Shown: positions 34,027 through 43,826, numbered from the stretch's first letter. The stretch: 64,000 nucleotides of DNA from Ralstonia thomasii (GCF_958405895.1 NZ_CATZAR010000012.1); one strand, 5' to 3'. Program-made: numbers and translations. The notes: generated from the sequence alone by a model not told the origin.

Positions 34027-34812
34027 ATGTCGAATATTTTCGTGATCGCCAACCAGAAGGGCGGGGTCGGCAAGACCACCACCACGGTGAATCTCGCGGC
34101 CGGACTGGCCGCGCAAGGGCAACGCGTGCTGCTGGTCGACCTCGACCCTCAGGGCAATGCTTCGATGGGCTCCGGCATCGACAAGCACACGCTGGAATTC
34201 AGCGTCTACCAGGTGCTTGTCGGGCTGGCGACGATTCCGCAGGCGCGCCAGCGCTCGGAGGCAGGGCGCTATGACGTGCTGCCCGCCAACCGCGACCTGG
34301 CCGGCGCCGAAGTCGAACTGGTCGATCTGGAACATCGCGAGAACCGCCTCAAGCTTGCGCTCGCCGAGGTGGAAGCCGACTACGACTTTGTCCTCATCGA
34401 TTGTCCGCCGTCGCTCTCGCTGCTCACGCTCAACGGCCTGTGCGCCGCGCATGGCGTGGTCGTGCCAATGCAGTGCGAGTACTTCGCGCTCGAAGGCCTG
34501 TCGGATCTGGTCAACACCATCAAGCAGGTGCACGCCAACCTGAACCGCGATCTCAAGGTGATCGGTCTGTTGCGCGTGATGTTTGACCCGCGCGTGACGT
34601 TGCAGCAGCAGGTCTCGGCGCAACTCGAATCGCACTTCGGCGACAAGGTGTTCAAGACGGTCATCCCGCGCAATGTGCGTCTGGCCGAAGCGCCGTCGTA
34701 CGGCATGCCGGGCGTGGCGTTTGACGTGGCATCGAAGGGGGCCAAGGCCTATCTGGATTTCGGTGCCGAGATGATCGCGCGCGTGCGGCAGATGGCCGAC
34801 ACGCCGGCCTGA
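34027..34812 (+). CDS. parA: Chromosome partitioning ATPase ParA (Soj)
   Basis: 261 residues. Deviant Walker A KGGVGKTTTTVNLAA (about 11-25) with both signature lysines, Walker A' LVDLDPQGNASMGSG, and Walker B DFVLIDCPPSLSLLT. There is no N-terminal HTH, so this is a chromosomal Soj-type ParA rather than a plasmid type Ia protein. It forms ATP-dependent dimers on DNA that move ParB-parS complexes during origin segregation. Followed by parB after a 17-bp gap. Confidence 0.97.
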   Translation: MSNIFVIANQKGGVGKTTTTVNLAAGLAAQGQRVLLVDLDPQGNASMGSGIDKHTLEFSVYQVLVGLATIPQARQRSEAGRYDVLPANRDLAGAEVELVDLEHRENRLKLALAEVEADYDFVLIDCPPSLSLLTLNGLCAAHGVVVPMQCEYFALEGLSDLVNTIKQVHANLNRDLKVIGLLRVMFDPRVTLQQQVSAQLESHFGDKVFKTVIPRNVRLAEAPSYGMPGVAFDVASKGAKAYLDFGAEMIARVRQMADTPA

Positions 34813-34829
34813 GCGGTAAGAGGAACAAC

Positions 34830-35741
34830 ATGAGCACGATGAAAAAAAAGGGACTGGGCCGCGGCCTCGAAGCGCTGCTCGGCAGTCCAGCCGAGATTGT
34901 CGAAGCCGCCAAGCAGGAGGGCGCCCCGACGGTCCTGAAGCTGGAACAGATGCAGCCCGGCAAATATCAGCCGCGCACGCGCATGGACGAAGGCGCGCTG
35001 CAGGAGCTCGCCGCCAGCATCCGCGCACAAGGCCTGATGCAGCCGATTCTGGTGCGCAAGGTCGAGTCAGACGGCGCGAAGCCGAAGTACGAAATCATCG
35101 CGGGTGAACGCCGCTTCCGCGCTTCGCGCCTCGCCGGCCTGACCGAAGTGCCCGTCCTCGTGAAGGACGTGCCGGATGAATCAGCCGCTGCCATGGCGCT
35201 GATCGAGAACATCCAGCGCGAAGATCTCAACCCGCTGGAAGAGGCGCAGGGCATTGCGCGCCTGGTGCGTGAATTCCAGTTCACGCACGAGCAGGCGGCG
35301 GAATCGGTAGGGCGTTCGCGCAGCGCGGTGTCGAACCTGTTGCGCCTGCTCAATCTCGCTCAGCCCGTGCAGACCATGCTGATGGCCGGCGACCTCGACA
35401 TGGGCCACGCCCGCGCGCTGCTCGCCGTCGATGGCGCTACGCAGATCACATTGGCCAACCAGATCGTCAACAAGCGCCTGTCGGTGCGCGAGACGGAAAA
35501 ACTGGTCGCGTTGACGCTCAAGCCATTCGAGCTGAAGTCACTCAAGCAAAAGGGCGGTCACCAAGGTGGTCGTGACGTCGCGCGCCTGGAAGAGGAGTTG
35601 GCCGATCAACTGGGCCTGGGTGTGCAGATCAAGCTGGCGGCCAAGGGCCGTGGTCAGTTGACCGTGCAGTTCAGCAGTCTTGACGAGTTCGACGGCTTGC
35701 TCGCGCGCCTGCGACCGGACGGCAACGAAGAGGCGGCCTGA
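34830..35741 (+). CDS. parB: Chromosome partitioning protein ParB (CTP-dependent clamp)
   Basis: 303 residues. N-terminal ParA-contact motif GLGRGLEALLG, the CTP-binding N domain with GERRFRASRLAGL, the ALIENIQREDLNPLEEAQG segment, the helix-turn-helix that reads parS (THEQAAESVGRSRSAVSNLLRL region), and a C-terminal dimerisation domain. ParB loads at parS, spreads as a sliding clamp and recruits ParA and SMC. Its cognate sites are the three perfect parS copies at 31203, 31243 and 32790, all within 4 kb upstream. Confidence 0.97.
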   Translation: MSTMKKKGLGRGLEALLGSPAEIVEAAKQEGAPTVLKLEQMQPGKYQPRTRMDEGALQELAASIRAQGLMQPILVRKVESDGAKPKYEIIAGERRFRASRLAGLTEVPVLVKDVPDESAAAMALIENIQREDLNPLEEAQGIARLVREFQFTHEQAAESVGRSRSAVSNLLRLLNLAQPVQTMLMAGDLDMGHARALLAVDGATQITLANQIVNKRLSVRETEKLVALTLKPFELKSLKQKGGHQGGRDVARLEEELADQLGLGVQIKLAAKGRGQLTVQFSSLDEFDGLLARLRPDGNEEAA

Positions 35742-36000
35742 GTTTCCCTGCGACAGTTTGACGCACGTATTGGAGCCGTCGTCGTGGCGCCGTGTACGGG
35801 CACCCTTTGGCACGGAATTGGTGCAATTACCTCGCGCGTCATCGACGCCGCGCTTCGCCAGCACCATCATGGAATCAACGGGGTGCAGCACCATCAGGCG
35901 GATTCGGTGCCCCGGCGACAGCACCGTATTGCGCTCGCCGTATGGAACGCGGCCGCACGGAGTGCTGTCGAAGGCGCCCGCACGAGCATTCGCTTGCGCG

Positions 36001-36030
36001 TTGACTGGCGAACGCCATGTCCCGTAAAAT
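36001..36030 (+). promoter_or_regulatory. Sigma-70-like promoter for the atp operon
   Basis: TTGACT (36001-36006), 18-bp spacer, TAAAAT (36025-36030), 40 bp before the atpI start. It lies in the 328-bp gene-free stretch 35742-36069 between parB and atpI. In the rest of that stretch no gene, terminator or repeat is evident; short open frames there lack ribosome binding sites. Confidence 0.65.
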
Positions 36031-36069
36031 CGTGCGGTTTTAAATCCGCCTGACCCAAAGCGGTGCGGC

Positions 36070-36639
36070 ATGATGAAAGCGCATTCTTCCATGCAGCCAA
36101 CCGACCGGCAACGGCCCGATTCTTACGCTTCGTTGAAAGCCGCCCGACCCACGTCGGCGCAGGATCCGAAGCGCGACGGTTGGGACGATGAGGAGCAGGC
36201 GGAGCCGCCGGTGCATGTGCTCTCGCATGACGAAGCGGTCGCCCTGTTCGGCGAGCAGGCTCTGCAGGCCTCGCGTATCACGCCCTTTTCCATCGTGCTC
36301 GGCCAGGTGGCCATCACACTGTTGTGTGCGCTCGGTTGGTATGTCGGCACTTGGTTCGCGGGAGCGGGCGCTGCGTCAGCCGCCGAGGCTGGATTGTCGG
36401 CGCTGCTGGGCGGTGGCGTATGCGTGGTGCCTTCGGCATGGTTCGCGATGCGGCTGTCGACGGCCAAGGGGTTCGAATCCATCGCCCGTCTGGTAGTGGG
36501 CGAAGCGATCAAGGTGCTTGGCACGGTCGCGCTGCTGGTGATCGTGGTGGTGGTGTTCAAGGGCCTGCATTGGCCGCCCTTGCTGATCACCCTGATCCTG
36601 GCGCTCAAGATGTATTGGGTCGGTCTCGCGCTGCGATAG
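36070..36639 (+). CDS. atpI: F1Fo ATP synthase assembly protein AtpI
   Basis: 189 residues, longer than the ~126 of E. coli because of a hydrophilic N-terminal tail of about 65 residues (a start at Met2 or Met8 is possible). The C-terminal part has four hydrophobic segments, starting FSIVLGQVAITLLCALGWYVG and ending PPLLITLILALKMYWVG, as in AtpI. AtpI is an inner-membrane helper for c-ring assembly and is not part of the finished enzyme. It leads the operon, 231 bp before atpB, in the order atpI-B-E-F-H-A-G-D-C. Confidence 0.85.
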   Translation: MMKAHSSMQPTDRQRPDSYASLKAARPTSAQDPKRDGWDDEEQAEPPVHVLSHDEAVALFGEQALQASRITPFSIVLGQVAITLLCALGWYVGTWFAGAGAASAAEAGLSALLGGGVCVVPSAWFAMRLSTAKGFESIARLVVGEAIKVLGTVALLVIVVVVFKGLHWPPLLITLILALKMYWVGLALR

Positions 36640-36870
36640 TGCGTTGAATCGGCTCCAGCCCACCACGACATGGCGGGCACACTGGACGTGTTGGTACACG
36701 GCAAGGACCTGATGCAGGAGAAGCCAGGTTCATTGCGCTGACACTCCGCAAGAATAAGGTGGCGTGTTTCAGCCGCGTGCAGTCCGCGATCTCCAGGGGA
36801 AACCTGGTTGCATCGGGCGCGAGTCGGAACGGGTCACGAAGAATGTTTCGCAATATTGGACTGAATCATC

Positions 36871-37752
36871 ATGGCAACTGAAGTCGCAGAAGCCGCCGGC
36901 CACGCCGCCGAGCACGCTCTTACGCCTTCCGCGTATATCGCGGAGCATTTGCAGAATTTCAACAGCATCGGTGGCAAGCAGGCCTCCGTCGTCGACTTCT
37001 CCGTCATCAACTGGGACACGATGTTCTGGTCCGTGTTGATGGGCCTGATCGGCATCATCGTCCTGGGCATTGCCGCACGCCGCGTCACCGCCGGCGTTCC
37101 GGGTCGCTTCCAGGCTTTCGTTGAACTCGTTGTCGAGATGGTCGACGATCAGGCCAAGGGCATCATCCACGGCGATCGTTCCTGGATCGCTCCGCTGGCG
37201 CTGATGGTCTTCGTGTGGGTTACGCTGATGAACGCGGTCGACCTGATCCCGGTGGACTGGGTCACGGGCGTCAACCACCTGCTCGGTACCTTCGGCGTGC
37301 ACGTCCCGCACCACCGCGCGGTGGCCACGGCTGACCTGAACGGTACGTTCGGCATGTCGTTCGCTGTGCTGATCCTGATGATCTACTACAGCTTCAAGAT
37401 CAAGGGCGCCGGCGGCTTTGCACACGAGCTGCTGTCGGCACCGTTCGGCGCCAAGTGGTACCTCGCGCCATTCAACCTGATCCTCAACATCATTGAATTC
37501 CTCGCCAAGGCTGTGTCGCTGGGCATGCGGTTGTTCGGCAACATGTACGCGGGCGAACTGGTGTTCCTGCTGATCGCGCTGCTTGGCTCGGTCTGGACGT
37601 TCGGTGCTGATACGTCGGCACTGGGTTTCGTGGGTCACGTGGTGGCTGGCGCAGTGTGGGCGATCTTCCACATCCTGATCGTGCTGCTGCAAGCCTTCAT
37701 CTTCATGATGCTGACGCTGGTGTATATCGGCCAGGCACATGAACACCACTAA
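36871..37752 (+). CDS. atpB: ATP synthase Fo subunit a
   Basis: 293 residues with five to six transmembrane segments. The proton-channel arginine lies in LAKAVSLGMRLFGNMYAGE, and the C-terminal helix contains the VLLQAFIFMMLTLVYIGQA stretch that completes the half-channels. Membrane-embedded stator of Fo; passes protons to the c-ring. The 231 bp before it, after atpI, shows no gene. Confidence 0.98.
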   Translation: MATEVAEAAGHAAEHALTPSAYIAEHLQNFNSIGGKQASVVDFSVINWDTMFWSVLMGLIGIIVLGIAARRVTAGVPGRFQAFVELVVEMVDDQAKGIIHGDRSWIAPLALMVFVWVTLMNAVDLIPVDWVTGVNHLLGTFGVHVPHHRAVATADLNGTFGMSFAVLILMIYYSFKIKGAGGFAHELLSAPFGAKWYLAPFNLILNIIEFLAKAVSLGMRLFGNMYAGELVFLLIALLGSVWTFGADTSALGFVGHVVAGAVWAIFHILIVLLQAFIFMMLTLVYIGQAHEHH

Positions 37753-37835
37753 GTAGTTGCGGTTCAGGTTCTCCGGTTCCGTTTGATTTTTCCAAGTTCT
37801 CAAGTTCTTAGTCTTTCACGTAAAAGGGAGTCATC

Positions 37836-38102
37836 ATGCAAGCATTTCTCGCCAACATCCAAGGTCTGACCGCCATCGGTATCGGCATCATCATTGGCCT
37901 GGGTGCTATCGGCGCCTGCCTCGGCATCGCACTGATGGGCGGTAAGTACATCGAAGCCTGCGCACGTCAGCCTGAACTGATGAACCCGCTGCAAACGAAG
38001 ATGTTCCTGCTGGCTGGCCTGATCGACGCGGCATTCCTGATCGGTGTTGGTGTGGCCATGCTGTTCGCGTTCGCCAACCCGCTGCTGTCGGTCATCAAGT
38101 AA
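37836..38102 (+). CDS. atpE: ATP synthase Fo subunit c
   Basis: 88 residues, two hydrophobic helices joined by the polar loop ARQPEL. The first helix is glycine-rich (GLGAIGACLGIALMGG); the second carries the ion-binding aspartate in LIDAAFLIGVG. The surrounding residues lack the Gln/Ser-Thr set of sodium-binding rings, so this is a proton-type c subunit. It is preceded by AAGGGAG. Many copies form the rotating ring. Confidence 0.98.
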   Translation: MQAFLANIQGLTAIGIGIIIGLGAIGACLGIALMGGKYIEACARQPELMNPLQTKMFLLAGLIDAAFLIGVGVAMLFAFANPLLSVIK

Positions 38103-38208
38103 TTCTTTTCGGTCTGCATGATGCCGGAGGCGGCTAGGGTGAACGCACCGCGTGACCCTCGCCGCTTCGTGCATTGATCCGTAGTCTCAATACCGAAAGG
38201 AACACACC

Positions 38209-38679
38209 ATGAACCTGAACGCCACACTCGTCGCGCAGATGGTCGTGTTCTTCATCCTGTGGTGGGTTGTTGCCAAATTCATTTGGCCGCCCCTGGTGAA
38301 GGCGCTCGACGAACGCGCGAAGAAAATCGCCGATGGCCTGGCCGCTGCCGATAAGGGCAAGGCTGAGCTGGAGCTGGCCAACAAGCGGGTCGACCAAGCA
38401 CTGACCGAGGCGCGCAATGAAGGCGCGCAACGCATCGCGGACGCTGAAAAGCGCGCCCAGATGACCGCCGATGAGATCAAGCAAAACGCCCAAGCCGAAG
38501 CCGCGCGCATCATCGCGCAAGCCAAGGCCGAAGCCGAGCAGCAAACCGTGCGCGCGCGTGAATCGCTGCGTGACCAGGTTGCTGTTCTGGCCGTCAAGGG
38601 TGCCGAGCAGATCCTCAAGCGTGAAGTCAATGCGCAGGTCCACGCCGATCTGCTCAATCAACTCAAGGCTGAGCTGTAA
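38209..38679 (+). CDS. atpF: ATP synthase Fo subunit b
   Basis: 156 residues. One N-terminal membrane helix ([19 protein letters not shown]) is followed by a long charged Ala/Glu/Lys-rich helix that dimerises as the peripheral stalk. Length matches the E. coli subunit. The stop is 2 bp before atpH, implying coupled translation of the two stalk components. Confidence 0.98.
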
Positions 38680-38681
38680 TC

Positions 38682-39218
38682 ATGGCAGAACTCGCAACCG
38701 TTGCCCGTCCGTACGCAGAGGCGCTGTTCCGCGTGGCGAAGGCCGGCAATCTGGGTGCATGGTCTGAGCTCGTGTCGGAAATGGGGCAAATTGCCGCCGT
38801 GCCCGACATGAAGGCAGTCGCCGATGATCCGAAGCTCTCCAAAGCCGATGTGGCGGGGATCTTCCTGTCGGCGCTGAAATCTCCGGTATCGCATGAGGCG
38901 AAGGAACTGGTTGGCCTGCTGGTGGCCAACAAGCGCCTGACGCTGTTGCCGGAAATTGCCGCGCAATTCCATGTGCTGCGGAATGCCAGCGAAGGCGCCG
39001 CCGACGTCGAGATCACCAGTGCGTTCCCGCTTGAGGGCGCGCCCCTGACCGAACTGGTCGCCACGCTCGAACGCAAGTTCGGCAAGAAGCTGCAGGCTCA
39101 CGTGAGCGTCGATCCTTCGTTGATCGGCGGCGTGCGTGTGCAGATTGGCGACGAAGTGCTCGACACCTCGGTGCGCGCGCGCCTGACGCAGATGCAGTCT
39201 GCGCTGACCGCCGCGTAA
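38682..39218 (+). CDS. atpH: ATP synthase F1 subunit delta
   Basis: 178 residues. N-terminal helical bundle beginning [16 protein letters not shown], and C-terminal [14 protein letters not shown] and [18 protein letters not shown], the signature of the delta subunit. It sits on top of F1 and connects alpha subunits to the b stalk. Placed between atpF and atpA as in other proteobacteria. Confidence 0.98.
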
Positions 39219-39291
39219 TGCTGTTTCGCGAGGCGCCGATGCAATCGACGATATCGCGCCCGCAGACAGATTGAAGAATTAGGAGCATTCG

Positions 39292-40833
39292 ATGCAACTG
39301 AACCCCTCCGAGATCAGCGACCTGATCAAGACCCGTATCGAGGGCTTGAAGGCTGGCGCTGACGCAAAGAACACCGGCACGGTCATCTCCGTGACGGACG
39401 GTATCTGCCGCATTCATGGCCTGTCGGGCGTGATGCAAGGCGAAATGCTGGAATTCCCGGGCAACACGTTCGGCCTCGCGCTGAACCTCGAGCGCGACTC
39501 TGTCGGCGCTGTGGTGCTGGGTGAGTACGAGCACATTTCCGAAGGCGACGAAGTCAAGTGCACGGGCCGCATTCTGGAAGTGCCGGTTGGCCCGGAACTG
39601 CTGGGCCGCGTGGTCAACGCACTGGGCCAGCCGATCGACGGCAAGGGCCCGATCAACGCCAAGAAGACGGACGTGATCGAAAAGGTCGCTCCGGGCGTGA
39701 TCGCGCGTCAGTCGGTGAGCCAGCCGGTGCAGACCGGTCTGAAGTCGATCGACGCAATGGTGCCGATCGGCCGTGGGCAGCGTGAGCTGATCATTGGCGA
39801 CCGCCAGACCGGCAAGACCGCCGTGGCAGTCGACGCCATCATCAACCAGAAGGGCAAGGGCATCTTCTGCGTGTACGTGGCAATCGGCCAGAAGGCTTCG
39901 ACGATCGCCAACGTGGTGCGCAAGCTCGAAGAGCACGGCGCGCTGGAATACACGATCGTGGTGGCTGCCGCCGCTTCCGATTCGGCTGCCATGCAGTACC
40001 TGTCGGCCTACGCCGGCTGCACGATGGGCGAGTACTTCCGCGACCGCGGCGAAGACGCGCTGATCGTGTATGACGATCTGACCAAGCAAGCTTGGGCGTA
40101 CCGTCAGGTTTCGCTGCTGCTGCGCCGTCCGCCTGGCCGTGAGGCTTACCCGGGCGACGTGTTCTACCTGCACTCGCGTCTGCTGGAGCGTGCTGCGCGT
40201 GTGAACGCCGAGCATATCGAGAAGATCACCAACGGTGAAGTCAAGGGCAAGACCGGTTCGCTGACCGCACTGCCCGTGATCGAAACGCAGGCCGGCGACG
40301 TGTCCGCGTTCGTGCCGACCAACGTGATCTCGATTACCGACGGCCAGATCTTCCTGGAAACCGACCTGTTCAACGCAGGTGTACGCCCCGCAATCAACGC
40401 CGGTATTTCGGTGTCGCGTGTGGGTGGTGCTGCCCAGACCAAGGTCATCAAGAAGCTGTCCGGCGGTATCCGTACCGACCTGGCCCAGTACCGTGAACTG
40501 GCTGCGTTCGCGCAGTTTGCTTCCGACCTGGACGAAGCGACCCGCAAGCAGCTCGAGCGCGGCCGCCGCGTGACCGAACTGCTCAAGCAGCCGCAATACC
40601 AGCCGCTGCAGGTGTGGCAGCTGGCCGCGTCGCTCTACGCAGCCAACAACGGCTTCCTCGACAACGTGGACGTGAAGGACATCCTGGCGTTTGAAAAGGG
40701 CCTGCACGACACGCTGAAGACGAAGTACGCCGACCTCATCAACCGCATCGAAGATACGAAGGATCTGTCGAAGGACGATGAGGCCGCCCTGCGTGCCGCG
40801 ATCGAGGATTTCAAGAAGTCCGCCGCGTTCTAA
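39292..40833 (+). CDS. atpA: ATP synthase F1 subunit alpha
   Basis: 513 residues. Walker A GDRQTGKTAVAVD (about 169-181), the family signature PAINAGISVSRVGGAAQ, and an N-terminal membrane-distal beta domain. It forms the non-catalytic nucleotide sites of the F1 hexamer. Preceded by an AGGAG ribosome binding site. Sequence is canonical with no unusual residues noticed. Confidence 0.99.
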   Translation: MQLNPSEISDLIKTRIEGLKAGADAKNTGTVISVTDGICRIHGLSGVMQGEMLEFPGNTFGLALNLERDSVGAVVLGEYEHISEGDEVKCTGRILEVPVGPELLGRVVNALGQPIDGKGPINAKKTDVIEKVAPGVIARQSVSQPVQTGLKSIDAMVPIGRGQRELIIGDRQTGKTAVAVDAIINQKGKGIFCVYVAIGQKASTIANVVRKLEEHGALEYTIVVAAAASDSAAMQYLSAYAGCTMGEYFRDRGEDALIVYDDLTKQAWAYRQVSLLLRRPPGREAYPGDVFYLHSRLLERAARVNAEHIEKITNGEVKGKTGSLTALPVIETQAGDVSAFVPTNVISITDGQIFLETDLFNAGVRPAINAGISVSRVGGAAQTKVIKKLSGGIRTDLAQYRELAAFAQFASDLDEATRKQLERGRRVTELLKQPQYQPLQVWQLAASLYAANNGFLDNVDVKDILAFEKGLHDTLKTKYADLINRIEDTKDLSKDDEAALRAAIEDFKKSAAF

Positions 40834-40897
40834 CCGCGTCATTCCCTGAACTGGTCACGCTTAGCCTGCGTGGCCAGGTCGGAACGGAGAGAGTGAA

Positions 40898-41773
40898 ATG
40901 GCCGGAACAAAAGAAATCCGCACCAAGATCAAGAGCGTGCAGAACACGCGCAAGATCACCAAGGCGATGGAAATGGTCGCCGCATCCAAGATGCGCAAGG
41001 CGCAGGAACGGATGCGTGCTGCCCGCCCGTACGCCGAGAAGATCCGCAACGTGGCTGCGCACATGGCGCTGGCCAATCCGGAGTACAAGCACCCGTTCAT
41101 GGTTGCGCGCGACATCAAGCGTGCCGGCCTGATCGTCGTGACGACGGACAAGGGCCTGTGCGGTGGCTTGAACACCAACGTGCTGCGTGCCGTCACCACC
41201 CAACTGCGCGATCTGCAGAACAAGGGCGTTGAGACGCAAACCACCGCCATCGGTACCAAGGGCATGCAGTTCCTTGGCCGCGTCGGTGCAAAGGTGGTCT
41301 CGAATGTCGTGCATCTGGGCGACACGCCGCATCTGGAAAAGCTGATCGGTGCAATCAAGGTGCAGCTGGACGCGTTCAACGCTGGCCAGATCGATGCCGT
41401 GTACCTGGCGTACACCCGCTTCATCAACACGATGAAGCAGGAGCCGGTGGTCGAGCAGCTACTGCCGCTGACCGCCGACAAGCTCGCGCAGAGCGATGCC
41501 GAGAAGCAGGCCTACTCGTGGGATTACATCTACGAGCCGGACGCGCAAACGGTGGTCGACGAGCTGCTGATCCGCTATGTCGAGGCGCTGGTGTACCAGG
41601 CGGTGGCCGAGAACATGGCCTCCGAGCAATCGGCCCGGATGGTGGCGATGAAGGCGGCTTCGGACAACGCGAAGAACGTGATCGGCGAACTGCAACTGGT
41701 CTACAACAAGACCCGTCAGGCAGCGATCACGAAGGAACTGTCCGAGATCGTCAGCGGCGCAGCTGCAGTCTGA
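40898..41773 (+). CDS. atpG: ATP synthase F1 subunit gamma
   Basis: 291 residues. N-terminal helix [20 protein letters not shown] and C-terminal helix EMNASEQ-like [20 protein letters not shown] form the rotating coiled coil; the central globular domain begins [15 protein letters not shown]. The rotor shaft couples the c-ring to catalytic sites. The start follows a GGAGAG ribosome binding site. Confidence 0.98.
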
Positions 41774-41809
41774 TAGCCACGGCAAAGAATCAAGTTATTG
41801 GAGATACAA

Positions 41810-43219
41810 ATGAGTATCGCAAACGGAAATATCGTGCAGTGCATCGGCGCCGTGGTGGACATTCAGTTCCCGCGCGACGCGATGCCGAAGGTCTACGACG
41901 CGCTGGTGCTGGACGACAGCAACGACGCTTCGTTCGCCGAGAAGGGCCTGACCTTCGAAGTGCAACAACAGCTGGGCGACGGCGTGGTGCGTACCATTGC
42001 GCTGGGTTCGTCCGACGGTCTGCGTCGCGGCATGCGCGTGGCGACCACCGGTGCGCCGATCTCGGTGCCGGTCGGTCACGGCACGCTGGGCCGCATCATG
42101 GACGTGCTGGGTCGTCCGATTGACGAAGCCGGCCCGATCGCCTGCGACGAAAAGCGCGCGATTCACCAGAAGGCCCCGAAGTTCGACGAGCTGTCGCCGT
42201 CGGTGGACCTGCTGGAAACCGGCATCAAGGTGATCGACCTGGTCTGCCCGTTCGCCAAGGGCGGTAAGGTGGGTCTGTTTGGTGGCGCCGGCGTCGGCAA
42301 GACCGTGAACATGATGGAGCTGATCAACAACATCGCCAAGCAGCACTCGGGCTTGTCGGTGTTTGCTGGCGTGGGCGAGCGTACCCGTGAGGGCAACGAC
42401 TTCTACCACGAAATGAAGGACTCCAACGTGCTCGACAAGGTGGCCATGGTGTTCGGCCAGATGAACGAGCCGCCGGGCAACCGTCTGCGCGTGGCGCTGA
42501 CCGGCCTGACGATGGCCGAGCGCTTCCGTGACGAAGGCCGTGACATCCTGTTCTTCGTCGATAACATCTACCGCTACACGCTGGCCGGTACCGAAGTGTC
42601 GGCACTGCTGGGCCGTATGCCTTCCGCCGTGGGCTATCAGCCGACGCTGGCTGAAGAAATGGGCAAGCTGCAGGAACGTATCACGTCGACCAAGACTGGC
42701 TCGATCACGTCGATCCAGGCCGTGTACGTGCCTGCCGATGACTTGACCGACCCGTCGCCGGCAACGACCTTCCTGCACCTGGACTCGACCGTCGTGCTGT
42801 CGCGTGACATCGCTGCACTGGGTATCTACCCCGCAGTGGATCCGCTCGACTCGACGTCGCGCCAGCTCGACCCGCAAGTGGTTGGCCAGGAGCACTACGA
42901 AGTCGCCGACCGCGTGAAGAAGACGCTGCAGCGCTACAAGGAACTGCGCGACATCATCGCGATTCTGGGCATGGACGAACTCTCGCCGGAAGACAAGCTG
43001 GCTGTGGGCCGCGCCCGTAAGATCCAGCGTTTCCTGTCGCAGCCGTTCCACGTTGCAGAAGTGTTCACGGGCTCGCCGGGCAAGTACGTGCCGCTGAAGG
43101 AAACCATCCGCGGCTTCAAGATGCTGGTGGACGGCGAGTGCGATCACCTGCCGGAACAGGCGTTCTACATGGTCGGCTCGATCGACGAAGCCTTCGAGAA
43201 GGCCAAGAAGCTCCAGTAA
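41810..43219 (+). CDS. atpD: ATP synthase F1 subunit beta
   Basis: 469 residues from ATG 41810, preceded by TTGGAGA; an upstream ATG at 41798 lacks a ribosome binding site. Walker A GGAGVGKT, catalytic region GERTREGNDFYHEM, and the ATP synthase alpha/beta signature PAVDPLDSTS. Catalytic subunit of F1. A 12-bp perfect hairpin lies between it and atpC. Confidence 0.99.
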   Translation: MSIANGNIVQCIGAVVDIQFPRDAMPKVYDALVLDDSNDASFAEKGLTFEVQQQLGDGVVRTIALGSSDGLRRGMRVATTGAPISVPVGHGTLGRIMDVLGRPIDEAGPIACDEKRAIHQKAPKFDELSPSVDLLETGIKVIDLVCPFAKGGKVGLFGGAGVGKTVNMMELINNIAKQHSGLSVFAGVGERTREGNDFYHEMKDSNVLDKVAMVFGQMNEPPGNRLRVALTGLTMAERFRDEGRDILFFVDNIYRYTLAGTEVSALLGRMPSAVGYQPTLAEEMGKLQERITSTKTGSITSIQAVYVPADDLTDPSPATTFLHLDSTVVLSRDIAALGIYPAVDPLDSTSRQLDPQVVGQEHYEVADRVKKTLQRYKELRDIIAILGMDELSPEDKLAVGRARKIQRFLSQPFHVAEVFTGSPGKYVPLKETIRGFKMLVDGECDHLPEQAFYMVGSIDEAFEKAKKLQ

Positions 43220-43259
43220 GAGCAACGTCTGGCACCGCGCGTGAGCCGGGGCCAGTACT

Positions 43260-43286
43260 GGCTTCCTGAAGCCCCTTCAGGAAGCC
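43260..43286 (+). other. Perfect hairpin between atpD and atpC (possible attenuator)
   Basis: GGCTTCCTGAAG (43260-43271) pairs fully with CTTCAGGAAGCC (43275-43286) over a 3-nt loop, followed by GCTTTTCT. The stem is strong but the U-tract is interrupted, so it may act as a partial terminator or an RNA stability element lowering epsilon relative to beta. Confidence 0.6.
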
Positions 43287-43310
43287 GCTTTTCTGAGCAA
43301 AGGAATCGAG

Positions 43311-43727
43311 ATGGCAACCATTCATGTAGACGTCGTCAGCGCTGAGCACGAGATCTTCTCCGGCAATGCCAAGTTCGTGGCGCTGCCTGGTGAAGCCGGC
43401 GAGCTGGGCATTCTGCCCGGCCACACGCCGCTGATCACGCGCATCAAGCCGGGCGCCGTGCGCATCGAGAAGGAAGACGGCGGCGAAGAGTTCGTGTTCG
43501 TTGCCGGTGGCATTCTCGAAGTGCAGCCGAAGAGGGTGACCGTGCTGGCCGATACCGCAATCCGCGGTCACGACCTGGACGAAGCCAAGGCGAACGAAGC
43601 CAAGCGTGCGGCTGAAGAGGCGCTGCAGAATCAAGGCAGCGACCTGGATCTGGCCCGTGCGCAGAGTGAACTGGCCGTGGCCGCTGCGCAGCTTGCAGCG
43701 ATCGCGCGCCTGCGTCGCAAACGCTAG
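43311..43727 (+). CDS. atpC: ATP synthase F1 subunit epsilon
   Basis: 138 residues. Beta-sandwich N-terminal domain (VSAEHEIFSGNAKFVALPG; LGILPGHTPLITRIKPG) and a C-terminal two-helix region rich in Ala, Arg and Glu that inhibits ATP hydrolysis. Last gene of the operon; a terminator follows within 45 bp. Confidence 0.98.
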   Translation: MATIHVDVVSAEHEIFSGNAKFVALPGEAGELGILPGHTPLITRIKPGAVRIEKEDGGEEFVFVAGGILEVQPKRVTVLADTAIRGHDLDEAKANEAKRAAEEALQNQGSDLDLARAQSELAVAAAQLAAIARLRRKR

Positions 43728-43767
43728 GGCAAGTGTGTACCGGCCGGTGTCATCGGCCGGCGCAGAG

Positions 43768-43800
43768 GAAAAAGCAGCCCCGAAAGGGCTGCTTTTTTTT
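43768..43800. terminator. Bidirectional terminator ending the atp operon
   Basis: Stem AAAGCAGCCC (43771-43780) / GGGCTGCTTT (43786-43795), 5-nt loop CGAAA, then T to 43800. An A-run on the left side makes it usable for the opposing gene that ends at 43827. A second GC hairpin, CCGGCCG/CGGCCGG, lies just upstream at about 43740-43760. Confidence 0.93.
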
Positions 43801-43826
43801 TGCCTGAGAACTGGCGCAGTGCCTGC

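Noticed and set aside
36470..36480. GGTTCGAATCC, resembling a tRNA T-arm
   Set aside because: It lies inside atpI in frame (codons for G-F-E-S) and no acceptor stem, D-arm or anticodon arm can be built around it.
37813..37826. CTTTCACGTAAAAG, resembling parS
   Set aside because: Three mismatches to the 14-bp core, including both outer positions; it overlaps the atpE ribosome binding region and is probably chance.
39013..43225. Long open frames antisense to atpA and atpD (609 and 476 codons)
   Set aside because: Mirror frames of high-GC genes with strong third-position bias; they lack ribosome binding sites and show no domain-like sequence.
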